NCBI GenBank assembly: GCA_018268375.1
Contig: JAFDWS010000002.1
Location: forward strand, 868,001 to 932,000
DNA length: 64,000 bases
Direction of reading: 5' to 3'
Source of the DNA: Armatimonadota bacterium
GTDB lineage: Bacteria > Armatimonadota > Fimbriimonadia > Fimbriimonadales > Fimbriimonadaceae
The notes below the pieces were generated by a model that ran no database searches, was not told the DNA's origin, and was given only the letters and a program-made list of their open reading frames with translations. This document shows, piece by piece, positions 16,895-24,688 of this stretch. Position numbers and translations under genes: made by a program. The stretch's first letter is position 1, and each line of letters begins with the position of its first letter.

Positions 16895-17755
16895 CTAGGC
16901 GCCCGGTTCCCTCGGATAGGGCTCGCCAAGGGCGGCCGGGACACGGGTACCCCGACCCGCCACGATCAGGACGACCAGGGCGAGCAAGTACGGCAGGGAC
17001 ACGAAGAACTGCGGAGGCAAGGCGACTTGGCGGGCCTGAAGTTCGAACTGGAGCGAGTCCGCATACCCGATGAGGACGGAAGCCGCGAAGACGCCGATCG
17101 GGTGCCACCTCCCAAACGTCACCATCGCGAGCGCGACGAAGCCCCTTCCTGCCGTCATGTTCTCAGCGAACGCGCCCGCGATGCCAAGGGCGAGATAACC
17201 TCCCGCCAGACCAGAGAGGGCCGAACTCACTGACAGACCTTGGAGCCGTAGCATAAGCGGCCGGAACCCGCTTGCCTCGACTGCCTCGGGATACTCTCCC
17301 GCAGCCCTAAGGGCGAGGCCCCAGTTCGTCTTGAACAGAGCCCACGTGACGATGCCGACCAGCACCAACCAAAGAAGAAGGACGGCATCCAAGCCTGGAC
17401 CAAACGTCGGTAGCCGCGGAACGCTGAGGAGCTGCCCGGACGTGCCAAATCGAGCGCGATAAAGCGTCCCCGTCAGCCCGAGACCAAGGAGGTTGAGAGC
17501 CGTGCCGACGACGACCTGGTCGGCCCGGAGCCGCAAGATGAAGAAGGCTTGCAGGAATCCGCAAAGGACCCCTACCGCTATCGCGGCCAGAATTCCAAGC
17601 CAAGGCGATCCGCTTGAAAGGGCGACGATCATCGCGAAGTAAGAGGATGTGATCATCGTCCCTTCAAGGCCGATGTTGATCACGCCAGAACGCTGGCCCA
17701 CCGATTCTCCCAGGGCCGCATAGCCAACGACGGACGCATAGCGCAGCACGGACAC
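16895..17755 (-). CDS. ABC transporter permease, BMP/nucleoside-type importer
   Basis: 286 residues from GTG 17755, about eight hydrophobic segments. It matches the second permease of the basic-membrane-protein (BmpA/NupQ) family: ALGESVGQRSGVINIGLEGTM near the N-terminus and LRAAGEYPEAVEASGF in the cytoplasmic coupling loop. The frame runs open to 17950, but that part overlaps the upstream permease gene and lacks membrane character. GTG 17755 or a nearby codon, 7 bp after the upstream stop, is therefore the likely start; the exact codon is uncertain. Confidence 0.88.
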   Translation of the reverse strand: MSVLRYASVVGYAALGESVGQRSGVINIGLEGTMITSSYFAMIVALSSGSPWLGILAAIAVGVLCGFLQAFFILRLRADQVVVGTALNLLGLGLTGTLYRARFGTSGQLLSVPRLPTFGPGLDAVLLLWLVLVGIVTWALFKTNWGLALRAAGEYPEAVEASGFRPLMLRLQGLSVSSALSGLAGGYLALGIAGAFAENMTAGRGFVALAMVTFGRWHPIGVFAASVLIGYADSLQFELQARQVALPPQFFVSLPYLLALVVLIVAGRGTRVPAALGEPYPREPGA

Positions 17756-17762
17756 GATGGAC

Positions 17763-18770
17763 TCAAGCAGCGGGGGCCTCCTTGACTCGTCCTCGCCTGA
17801 CGAAGTAGAGATAGCCGAGGACGGCCACCGCCTGGATGACGTAGACCAGGGTCGCGCCGGTCGTATTGAACCGGGAAAGGCCCTCTCCTCCCGCCAGCAG
17901 CGCACCAAAGAACGCTGCAGAGGCAACGACGCCCAGAGGATGGAGCCCACCGAGGAGCGCGACCGGAATCGCTAAGAAACCCCAGCCTTGGGAGAAACCG
18001 TCGCCAATCTGACCGACGAGGCCAAGATAATCGACCGAGCCGGCCAAACCGCAGAGGCCGCCGGACAGCGCCATCGCCCAAACCTGGACGGCGTCCGGGC
18101 CGAGCTTGTTGACGAACGCAAACCTCCTGTTCTGCCCGACCACGCGCAACACGAAGCCCCACCGGGTCAACGACAGGGCCGCCCAGACAAGCGCGGCGAC
18201 AGCCAGCGCAACAAAGACTCCTGAGTGGAGATCTACTTGGGCATCGAATCGTTTGAACATCAAACTATTCGGTAAGCGTTCTGTTTGGGGCAACTCGTGC
18301 TTGGACTCCTGGAGGGGCCCACGAACTGTCCAGGCCAGCATCTGAAGGACAAGGAAGTTCATGAGGATGGTGCTGATGACGCACTGGACGCCACGCTTGA
18401 CCTGAAGCCAACCGGCCAGGGCGGCCAGGAGGCCGGCAGAGACAAAGGAAGAAGCGAGGATAGAGATGCTCGCCAGCCCAGGCGCAAGCGGGACGACCAG
18501 CCGGGCGACCGCCGCGCCGGTCACACCTCCCAGGACATATTGTCCTTCCCCGCCGATGTTGTACATTCCGGCCCGCCAACCGATCGTGACCCCAAGGCCG
18601 CAGAGGAGCAGCGGGGTCGCTCTGACGGCTGTCCTGGCGAGGCCGTACTTGTCGCCTGCCGCCCCTTCTACGATCAGGCCAAGTCCCTTGACGGGATCCA
18701 CGCCAAACACAATCAAGGTCAACACGACTGCGAGGAACAATCCGACCACGGTAAGAGCGACGCGGATCAT
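17763..18770 (-). CDS. ABC transporter permease, BMP/nucleoside-type importer
   Basis: A 335-residue membrane protein, the first permease of the importer. Typical segments: ATPLLLCGLGVTIGWRAGMYNIGGEGQYVLGG, VISTILMNFLVLQM, and LRVVGQNRRFAFVNKLGPD in the coupling loop. Its ATG overlaps the ATPase stop by 4 bp, and the second permease follows closely. Together they would form the heterodimeric channel. Confidence 0.92.
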   Translation of the reverse strand: MIRVALTVVGLFLAVVLTLIVFGVDPVKGLGLIVEGAAGDKYGLARTAVRATPLLLCGLGVTIGWRAGMYNIGGEGQYVLGGVTGAAVARLVVPLAPGLASISILASSFVSAGLLAALAGWLQVKRGVQCVISTILMNFLVLQMLAWTVRGPLQESKHELPQTERLPNSLMFKRFDAQVDLHSGVFVALAVAALVWAALSLTRWGFVLRVVGQNRRFAFVNKLGPDAVQVWAMALSGGLCGLAGSVDYLGLVGQIGDGFSQGWGFLAIPVALLGGLHPLGVVASAAFFGALLAGGEGLSRFNTTGATLVYVIQAVAVLGYLYFVRRGRVKEAPAA

Positions 18771-20191
18771 GTGACGGCCCCCAAGAGGCTCTCAACAAAC
18801 TCACCTCGACTCAGGAAGACGCGACGATCGGCGAGGGCGTCGAGTTCATCCAGGTCGGTCGAGACGAGCACAATGCCCGCCCCATCGGCAGCGGCACGCC
18901 GAAGTTGGTTGTGGACGTCTGCGGTCGCCTGAATATCGAGCCCGCGCGTCGGATTGACGGCCACCAGCACGCTCGGTTTGCCTGAGATCGCCCTTGCAAC
19001 GACCACCTCTTGCTGGTTGCCGCCACTAAGGCTCCCAGCGGGTGCTTGCTCGTCGGGAGTCTTGATGTTAAGAGCTTTGACGAGAGATTGGGCCGACTCA
19101 CGTAAGACCTGAGACCGAAGCAAGGGGCCCTTCCGAGCTGATGGATCGTCCAGGCGGGAGACCGCCAGGTTGTCGGCAACCGACATGGTCAGTGCCAGGC
19201 CGTCTGTCTGGCGATCTTGCGGAATGTAACCGACCGACGGCGCCCCCTGCGGCCACGAGACCGTTCCGGAGACGTGGGGACGGACACCCGCCAGAGCCTC
19301 GGCTAGCTCGACCTGCCCGTTTCCATCTACGCCGCCAATCCCGAGAATCTCGCCCTGGTGCAAGGTCAAGCTCACGCTGCGGACGGTCGATTCCCCACGA
19401 TCACCTAGAACGGTCAAGCCCGTAACGTCCAGCAGCACAGCTCCGTGTTCAGCAGGGCCCGTCGGCGCGCTCGTGACACGCCCACCGACCATCCATTCGG
19501 CGATCTGGCCAGCGTCGGTTTCGGCCATGGCGGCCTGGCCCACAACCCGGCCCTGTCTGAGTACGGTCACTCGATCGGCGATCCCGGTCACCTCACTGAG
19601 CTTGTGGGCGATCAAAATGATCGCCGTTCCCGCGCGACGAATTTCGCGCAGATAGTCGAACGCTTCGGACACTTCGTCGGGAGTCAACACGGCTGTCGGC
19701 TCGTCCAAAATCAGCACCCGACACGGCCCGTCTGTCGCCTTCAAGATCTCGACCCTTTGCTGGGCGCCGACGGAGAGCCCGCCTGTCCGGGCGCGCGGGT
19801 CGATGGACCAACCGAGGCGGGCGGCGAGCGACGTTGGGCCCCGCGAGGCCCGCTCCAGGTTCAGGCCGCTCCAAAGAGTTTGGGCTGAGGCGAGGGCCAA
19901 GTTCTCGGCGACGGAGAAGTTGGGCACGAGCATGAAGTGCTGGTGGACCATCCGCACTCCTGCTTCTCTGGTGGACAGTGGGTCGCCAAGGCGCAATGCC
20001 TGGCCATCCAACACGACCGCGCCTCTGTCTGGGCGAACAAAGCCGGCGAGCACACCCATGAGAGTGGACTTTCCGGCTCCGTTCTCACCGAGCACGGCAT
20101 GAATTTCCCCCGGCTCAAACTCGACCGAGACCGAATCCAAGGCGCGCACGTTTCCAAAGGACTTGGACACGCCTTGGACGCTGAGGGCCAT
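18767..20191 (-). CDS. ABC transporter ATP-binding protein with two nucleotide-binding domains
   Basis: 474 residues from ATG 20191. The first NBD has Walker A GENGAGKST, signature LSVGAQQRVEI and Walker B VLILDEPTA. The second has a degenerate Walker A (GGVDGNGQVELAEAL), signature LSGGNQQEVV and a Walker B in which Glu is replaced (VLVAVNPTRGLD). This asymmetry is normal for the sugar/nucleoside class (MglA, YufO/NupO). The start 7 bp after the upstream stop is preferred over the frame start inside the lipoprotein gene. Confidence 0.94.
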   Translation of the reverse strand: MALSVQGVSKSFGNVRALDSVSVEFEPGEIHAVLGENGAGKSTLMGVLAGFVRPDRGAVVLDGQALRLGDPLSTREAGVRMVHQHFMLVPNFSVAENLALASAQTLWSGLNLERASRGPTSLAARLGWSIDPRARTGGLSVGAQQRVEILKATDGPCRVLILDEPTAVLTPDEVSEAFDYLREIRRAGTAIILIAHKLSEVTGIADRVTVLRQGRVVGQAAMAETDAGQIAEWMVGGRVTSAPTGPAEHGAVLLDVTGLTVLGDRGESTVRSVSLTLHQGEILGIGGVDGNGQVELAEALAGVRPHVSGTVSWPQGAPSVGYIPQDRQTDGLALTMSVADNLAVSRLDDPSARKGPLLRSQVLRESAQSLVKALNIKTPDEQAPAGSLSGGNQQEVVVARAISGKPSVLVAVNPTRGLDIQATADVHNQLRRAAADGAGIVLVSTDLDELDALADRRVFLSRGEFVESLLGAVT

Positions 20192-20198
20192 AGCTGCC

Positions 20199-21215
20199 TC
20201 AGAACTTGTCCATAGGGACGGCAAGCTTGCCTGACAAGATGTCCCTCTTCGCCGCCTCGACCTTGTCCATGACCGCCTGAGGCACTTGCGCCTTCAAGGC
20301 TGGGTTCCAGATGTAGTCGATCGCGCCCGTCTCCATGCCGACGGACTCGATTTCGCCTTTGTACTGCCCGTCCCTCACCTTCTTGGCCAGGGCCACGAAG
20401 GCCGGCTCCGCGACGATCACAGCAGAGGCAAGCACGGCCCCCGAATCGTTGTCGTTCTGATCCATGTTTGCGCCAAAGGCAAGCACGTGCTTGTCCTTGC
20501 AGGCGTTGAAGACGCCCTGTGCCGCGGCGTTCGCCTGGTGGATCAAGAGGTCGGCTCCTTCCTCGATCGCCTTCATCGCCGACTGGTTCGCCGCGGCGAC
20601 ATCGCTGTCCTTCAGGGTGAAGGTCTCGATGACCTGGATTCCAGGGCGGGCGGCCATGGCTCCAGCCCGGAACGCCTTGAAGGTGGAGCGGATACTGGGC
20701 ACGTCGGGCCCGCCGATCATGGCTACCTTGCCCGTTTTTGTCATCAGCCCCGCGGTCATCCCCGCCAGGTAGAAGCCTTGCTCAAGCTTGAACCGGAAGG
20801 CACCGGCGTTCGGGGCCGTGGCACCACCCGAGCTGCTGACAAAGACGGTGTTCGGAAAATCCTTGGCAACCTCTACTCCAGGAGCGTTGTACTCGAATCC
20901 ATGGCCGATGATCAGCTTGTAACCCTTCTGAGCATAAGACCGCATGGCGTCCCGGATCTGGGCGTCCTTGGCCTCCTGATTGTTCACTTCGGCCCCGCAC
21001 TCCTTTTGGATGGCTTGAAGCCCCCGGTAGGCCATGGCGCTCCAGCCCGCGTCGCTCACTGGTCCGGGCGTGAGCAAAGCGACCTTGAACGCCGCCTTGT
21101 TGGCTGAAAGCTCGCTCTCCTTCTGCGCGGCATTGTTGTCGGCGGTCGGAGCGCCGCCCGTACAACCGGCGGCGAAGACGAGGGCGGCGGCGAGGGTGGC
21201 CAGCACGGGTCTCAT
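20199..21215 (-). CDS. BMP-family substrate-binding lipoprotein
   Basis: 338 residues from ATG 21215. A lipoprotein signal ends in FAAGC (Cys18), so the mature protein is membrane-anchored. The rest matches the Med/BMP family: FKVALLTPGPVSDAGWSAMAYRGL, LIIGHGFEYNAPG, FLAG-like FYLAGMTAGLMTKTGKVAMIGG, and GADLLIHQANAAAQGVFNACKD. Known members bind purine nucleosides. An alternative ATG at 21224 overlaps the -10-like TAGAAT (21223-21228), so 21215 is preferred. First gene of the importer-pterin operon. Confidence 0.92.
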   Translation of the reverse strand: MRPVLATLAAALVFAAGCTGGAPTADNNAAQKESELSANKAAFKVALLTPGPVSDAGWSAMAYRGLQAIQKECGAEVNNQEAKDAQIRDAMRSYAQKGYKLIIGHGFEYNAPGVEVAKDFPNTVFVSSSGGATAPNAGAFRFKLEQGFYLAGMTAGLMTKTGKVAMIGGPDVPSIRSTFKAFRAGAMAARPGIQVIETFTLKDSDVAAANQSAMKAIEEGADLLIHQANAAAQGVFNACKDKHVLAFGANMDQNDNDSGAVLASAVIVAEPAFVALAKKVRDGQYKGEIESVGMETGAIDYIWNPALKAQVPQAVMDKVEAAKRDILSGKLAVPMDKF

Positions 21216-21222
21216 GTCCGAC

Positions 21223-21228
21223 ATTCTA
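21223..21228 (-). promoter_or_regulatory. -10 element of the BMP importer operon
   Basis: TAGAAT on the minus strand, 7 nt before ATG 21215, with no Shine-Dalgarno between. No convincing -35. Confidence 0.4.
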
Positions 21229-21295
21229 ACCCCAAGCGACAGGGCCCGCCGTGCTTTGACACCCCCACTGGTGCCGGGTCATACTTTGGCCCCGG

Positions 21296-21751
21296 ATGAA
21301 CTGTCCGAAATGCGGCTTGGAAAACCCCGATGGCGCCAGCTTCTGCAACCGCTGCGGCAAAGAACTGGCGGTCGCAAGTGCGTCAGTTCCTGGTGAGATC
21401 AAATTCTGCTATCGGCACCCGAAAGTGGAGACACAGCTTTCGTGCGGGCGGTGTGAGCGTCCGGTCTGCACGAAGTGCGTCGTCCTTGGGCCGGCTGGGC
21501 CGAGATGCCGCGATTGTTCGAAGCTGAACATTCCCGTGAGACCGGGCGCGGTGGTTCATGACGTCAAGCGAGGTCTAGGAGGGCTCTTTCGAGGGGGGCC
21601 CTGGACGATCTACATCTGGATCCTGCTGATCAGCACACTGGGAGCGACCGCCCGGGGCTGTATGGGCGCAATGGCTCAACAGCGGCAAAGACAACACCTC
21701 GAGTCGACTTCCGACCGACGCCAGCAGCCGTCCGAACAAAGCTCGGAATAG
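21296..21751 (+). CDS. zinc-ribbon and B-box-like membrane protein
   Basis: A 151-residue protein. An N-terminal zinc ribbon (MNCPKCG...FCNRCG, residues 3-21) is followed by a B-box-like zinc site (CYRHP...CGRCERPVCTKC...CRDC, residues 38-75). One transmembrane helix lies near 100-120 (WTIYIWILLISTLGATA), and the tail is hydrophilic and Gln-rich. The layout suggests a membrane-tethered protein with cytosolic zinc domains for protein contacts; the function is unknown. It stands alone, divergent from the importer operon and ending 3 bp before nuoI. Confidence 0.75.
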   Translation: MNCPKCGLENPDGASFCNRCGKELAVASASVPGEIKFCYRHPKVETQLSCGRCERPVCTKCVVLGPAGPRCRDCSKLNIPVRPGAVVHDVKRGLGGLFRGGPWTIYIWILLISTLGATARGCMGAMAQQRQRQHLESTSDRRQQPSEQSSE

Positions 21752-21754
21752 GGC

Positions 21755-22213
21755 TTAGTCGCGGATCGGCTCGAGCAACATTTCCTTCGTATAGATGAAG
21801 TCCTCTCGCTCGTAATTGGACAATTCGAAGTCTTTTCGGAGAACGATCGCTCCGGTTGGACAAGCTTCCTGGCAGTAGCCGCAGAAGATGCAACGGAGCA
21901 TGTTGATCTCGTACCGTGCGGCATAGCGCTCACCTGGGGAACGCCGATCCTCGTCAGTGTTCTCGGCAGCCTCGACAAAGATGCACCGCGCCGGGCACGC
22001 TCCCGCACACAGCGAGCAACCGATGCACCGCTCTAGTCCCGAGTCGTAACGGGTGAGCACATGGCGCCAGCGGGTGCGCGTGAACTGCTCGCGACGCTCC
22101 TCGGGATACTGGATGGTCGCGCTCTTCTCGCGCATTTGAAAAATCCGCTTGGCAGTAATCCCAAACCCGGTGAGGATCGGCTTGGCGACGTCGCGAAAGA
22201 CCTCGAAGCTCAT
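21755..22213 (-). CDS. nuoI: NADH-quinone oxidoreductase subunit I
   Basis: A 152-residue ferredoxin-like subunit carrying two [4Fe-4S] clusters (N6a/N6b): [15 protein letters not shown] and [15 protein letters not shown]. It sits in the peripheral arm of complex I and passes electrons toward NuoB. Its start overlaps nuoB by 4 bp. The other complex I genes are not in the window, so the nuo genes are split in this genome. Confidence 0.95.
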   Translation of the reverse strand: MSFEVFRDVAKPILTGFGITAKRIFQMREKSATIQYPEERREQFTRTRWRHVLTRYDSGLERCIGCSLCAGACPARCIFVEAAENTDEDRRSPGERYAARYEINMLRCIFCGYCQEACPTGAIVLRKDFELSNYEREDFIYTKEMLLEPIRD

Positions 22214-22773
22214 GCCGACTCCTCGTCGAGGGACCGGGGCTTTAGTTCAATGAGCTTGCCGAACTTGCGGTGCTTGATCTTCTGTTGGAGCTTCATGACC
22301 GCGTAAATCAATGCGTCCGGGGAAGGCGGGCACCCTGGGACATAGACATCGACCGGCACGACCTGGTCGGCCCCCTGTACGATCGCGTAGTTGTTGTACA
22401 CGCCTCCGCTTGAAGCGCATGCCCCCATCGAGATCACCCATTTGGGCTCCGGCATTTGGTCATAGATCTGCCGCAACACGGGCGCCATCTTCTTGCTCAA
22501 CCGCCCCGCGATGATCATCACGTCGGCTTGGCGAGGAGTCGCACGGAAAGCCTCAGACCCGAACCGGGCGAGGTCGAACCGCGCGGCGACGGTGGACATC
22601 ATTTCGATAGCGCAGCACGCCAGCCCGAATGTCAGGGGCCAGAGCGCGTTGGCCCGTGCTTGGTTCAGGATCGACTCTAGGGGGGCAACGACGACAACGC
22701 CAGCCTTCTCGATCCCGCCGATCACGGGGGTGGAACTGTCGTGGAAGACGACCGTCTCAATGCGCTTGGGCAT
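22210..22773 (-). CDS. nuoB: NADH-quinone oxidoreductase subunit B
   Basis: 187 residues. It holds the terminal [4Fe-4S] cluster N2 with the adjacent cysteines in [11 protein letters not shown] and further ligands in GACASSGG and [15 protein letters not shown] 22773 is preceded by TAGAAT with a 9-nt gap and no Shine-Dalgarno. nuoI follows with a 4-bp overlap. nuoC and nuoD are not adjacent. Confidence 0.96.
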   Translation of the reverse strand: MPKRIETVVFHDSSTPVIGGIEKAGVVVVAPLESILNQARANALWPLTFGLACCAIEMMSTVAARFDLARFGSEAFRATPRQADVMIIAGRLSKKMAPVLRQIYDQMPEPKWVISMGACASSGGVYNNYAIVQGADQVVPVDVYVPGCPPSPDALIYAVMKLQQKIKHRKFGKLIELKPRSLDEESA

Positions 22774-22782
22774 GCCTGTTCG

Positions 22783-22788
22783 ATTCTA
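22783..22788 (-). promoter_or_regulatory. -10 element of nuoB-nuoI
   Basis: TAGAAT on the minus strand, 9 nt before the nuoB ATG; probable leaderless or near-leaderless start. Confidence 0.4.
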
Positions 22789-22803
22789 CCGAAAGGCAAG
22801 CCC

Positions 22804-23601
22804 TTAAGACGTGGACACGGTCACCGGGTCACCCACCCTGATCGGGCCCTCGCCGTCGGGGACGAGGTACTTGCCAAACACCGCCGCTTGACCTTGGAGC
22901 CGGTAGGAGGTCAAGGTCGTCAATGGCTCCGTGCCGTTCCGCTGCCCGGTGTCTTGGTCGATCGTCGTGACGATGCAACGGCCGCACATCTTGGGACTTC
23001 TGAACGATACAGGCCCGATTTGCACCCGTGTCCAAGCGTCTTCCGCCAGAGCCGGAAAGCCGTCGACCATAATGTTCGCCCGGAACCGGGTGACAGGGAC
23101 CGGGCCATCGAGCCGCGCATTCAGGTCGTCGAGGCTCGCCTGGTTGGCAAGCAGGATCGGGAACGCGTCGCCAAAGCTCACGACGTCGCCTTCCCTGCCA
23201 AACTCTAGATTAACGGGTCGATCGGTGGTTTCGGGCATACGGACGAGGCGCGACTCAACGCCAATGTAGTCCGTCAACCAGCGGGCAGCTTCGTCTCCAG
23301 CGTCGGTGGCCATGACCGAGTCGCCCCAGATTGTCACTTCAACGGAGTTGCCAGAAGGAGTCGCGACATCGAGGGAGGGACGGTCGGGCGCAGCAAGACG
23401 CAGGCCAGAGGCCGTCACTGTCGCCTGCAGTAGAGCCAGTTGCGTCATTTCGTCGCGTTGCGTCCGGAACTGCCCCTCACCGTCCACGATCATCCATCGC
23501 CGATCCCCTTTGAGCCCTCTACGCTCGACCTGGCATTCAGTGAGTTCGACACGGTGCGTCGACTTGACCGGATAGATAAAAATGCCAGCAACGACGCCCA
23601 T
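22804..23601 (-). CDS. MOSC domain-containing protein
   Basis: 265 residues from ATG 23601. The N-terminal MOSC-N beta-barrel begins GIFIYPVKSTHRVEL and contains GDRRWMIVDGEGQFRTQRD. The C-terminal MOSC domain contains RFRANIMVDGFPALAEDAW and the conserved Cys in MCGRCIVTTIDQDTG. Such proteins (YcbX, mARC family) bind molybdenum cofactor through that Cys and reduce N-hydroxylated compounds. TTGGGA-16-TACCCT lies upstream with 6 nt to the ATG. It is divergent from the EEP-family gene. Confidence 0.9.
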   Translation of the reverse strand: MGVVAGIFIYPVKSTHRVELTECQVERRGLKGDRRWMIVDGEGQFRTQRDEMTQLALLQATVTASGLRLAAPDRPSLDVATPSGNSVEVTIWGDSVMATDAGDEAARWLTDYIGVESRLVRMPETTDRPVNLEFGREGDVVSFGDAFPILLANQASLDDLNARLDGPVPVTRFRANIMVDGFPALAEDAWTRVQIGPVSFRSPKMCGRCIVTTIDQDTGQRNGTEPLTTLTSYRLQGQAAVFGKYLVPDGEGPIRVGDPVTVSTS

Positions 23602-23607
23602 GCCGAG

Positions 23608-23635
23608 AGGGTACCAGCAGGACCAGGAATCCCAA
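23608..23635 (-). promoter_or_regulatory. promoter of the MOSC gene
   Basis: Minus strand TTGGGA (23635-23630), 16-nt spacer, TACCCT (23613-23608), 6 nt to ATG 23601. Leaderless arrangement. Confidence 0.45.
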
Positions 23636-23662
23636 GGCAACCAGAATTGTTCGCAACGGGAG

Positions 23663-24658
23663 ATGAAGAAGCGAAAGCCACTGTTGCGTTGGGCTTGCGC
23701 CCTGCTTCTCGTCACCTACTACAGCGCATTCTTCATCGCCACCTTCGCCGATGACAGGAATTGGATCGTCTGCTTGGCGGCGACTGGCACGACAGGAACC
23801 CTCATACCTCTGGCCCTGATTGGCGCGATCCTACTCGCCATCCGAAGGCACTGGATTGAACTCGGATCTTTTGTTGCGCTCACGTTCTTTTACTTCATCG
23901 TTTCCGGGCAACTCTTCCTTCGGACCGCGCCGGTCTTGGCCGACAAGCAGGAACTGCTGAAGGTCATGTCCTTCAACGTTGAGCACGGTTGGCACGGCGT
24001 GGAGAAGATCGCGCAAATCGTGCGAGACGAGGGTGTCGACGCTTTCGCGCTTCAAGAGTGCGGCCTCGGAAGCGACGCCGACGCCATCGCCGAACTGAAG
24101 AAGCTCCTGCCCGACTACACCTTTCTTTCCGACTCAAGCCGGACAAGCGCGACCCGCCTGCCTCTTCTGAGCCAGCGCACGGTCTCGCTCACCCCCTTTG
24201 AGATGTCGTGGTCGATCCTTGAGCAGGACGTCCTCTTCCACGGAACGACCGTTCGAATCTTGAATGTCCATTCTCCCAGCTACCTGCCCGACGCCACACT
24301 GAGAAGGCCGTTCCCTCAATGGTTCGCCAGATGGGGGGAAGTTGCCACCGAGCAACATCACCTTCTCGACACCGAGCTTCAGGTGATATCTCACGACAAG
24401 TCGCCGACCGTGCTTTGCGGGGACTTCAACATGACGCCGGTCGGAGGTCGTTACCAAAAGTTGGCGCGGGTGGCAAAGGACACTTTCGCCACCGTCGGTC
24501 AAGGTTTGGGTTACACGTCCCCGTCAAGGTTCCCGACCCGAAGGATCGACTTCATTTGGTCGTTTCCGGGGGTGAGGCCAATCGAGTGCCACACCGTTGA
24601 CCGCGATGCCTCCGACCACGCCGCAGTCGTTGCAGCCCTTTCGGTCGGCGGACAATGA
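23663..24658 (+). CDS. membrane-anchored endonuclease/exonuclease/phosphatase-family protein
   Basis: 331 residues from ATG 23663. Three hydrophobic segments lie in the first 95 residues (LLRWACALLLVTYYSAFFIA and two more). The EEP catalytic domain follows outside the membrane: MSFNVEHG, FALQECG with the metal-binding Glu, VLCGDFNMTP, RRIDFIWS and SDHAAVVA. The layout matches the common small membrane EEP proteins of unknown substrate. The frame remains open to 23582, but those residues are hydrophilic and cross the divergent MOSC start. mfd follows after 30 bp. Confidence 0.85.
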   Translation: MKKRKPLLRWACALLLVTYYSAFFIATFADDRNWIVCLAATGTTGTLIPLALIGAILLAIRRHWIELGSFVALTFFYFIVSGQLFLRTAPVLADKQELLKVMSFNVEHGWHGVEKIAQIVRDEGVDAFALQECGLGSDADAIAELKKLLPDYTFLSDSSRTSATRLPLLSQRTVSLTPFEMSWSILEQDVLFHGTTVRILNVHSPSYLPDATLRRPFPQWFARWGEVATEQHHLLDTELQVISHDKSPTVLCGDFNMTPVGGRYQKLARVAKDTFATVGQGLGYTSPSRFPTRRIDFIWSFPGVRPIECHTVDRDASDHAAVVAALSVGGQ

Positions 24659-24670
24659 CCCGCAGGCCGG

Positions 24671-24676
24671 TACACT
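24671..24676 (+). promoter_or_regulatory. -10-like box before mfd
   Basis: TACACT, 12 nt before the mfd ATG at 24689, with no Shine-Dalgarno in between. Confidence 0.35.
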
Positions 24677-24688
24677 GCACACATAGGC

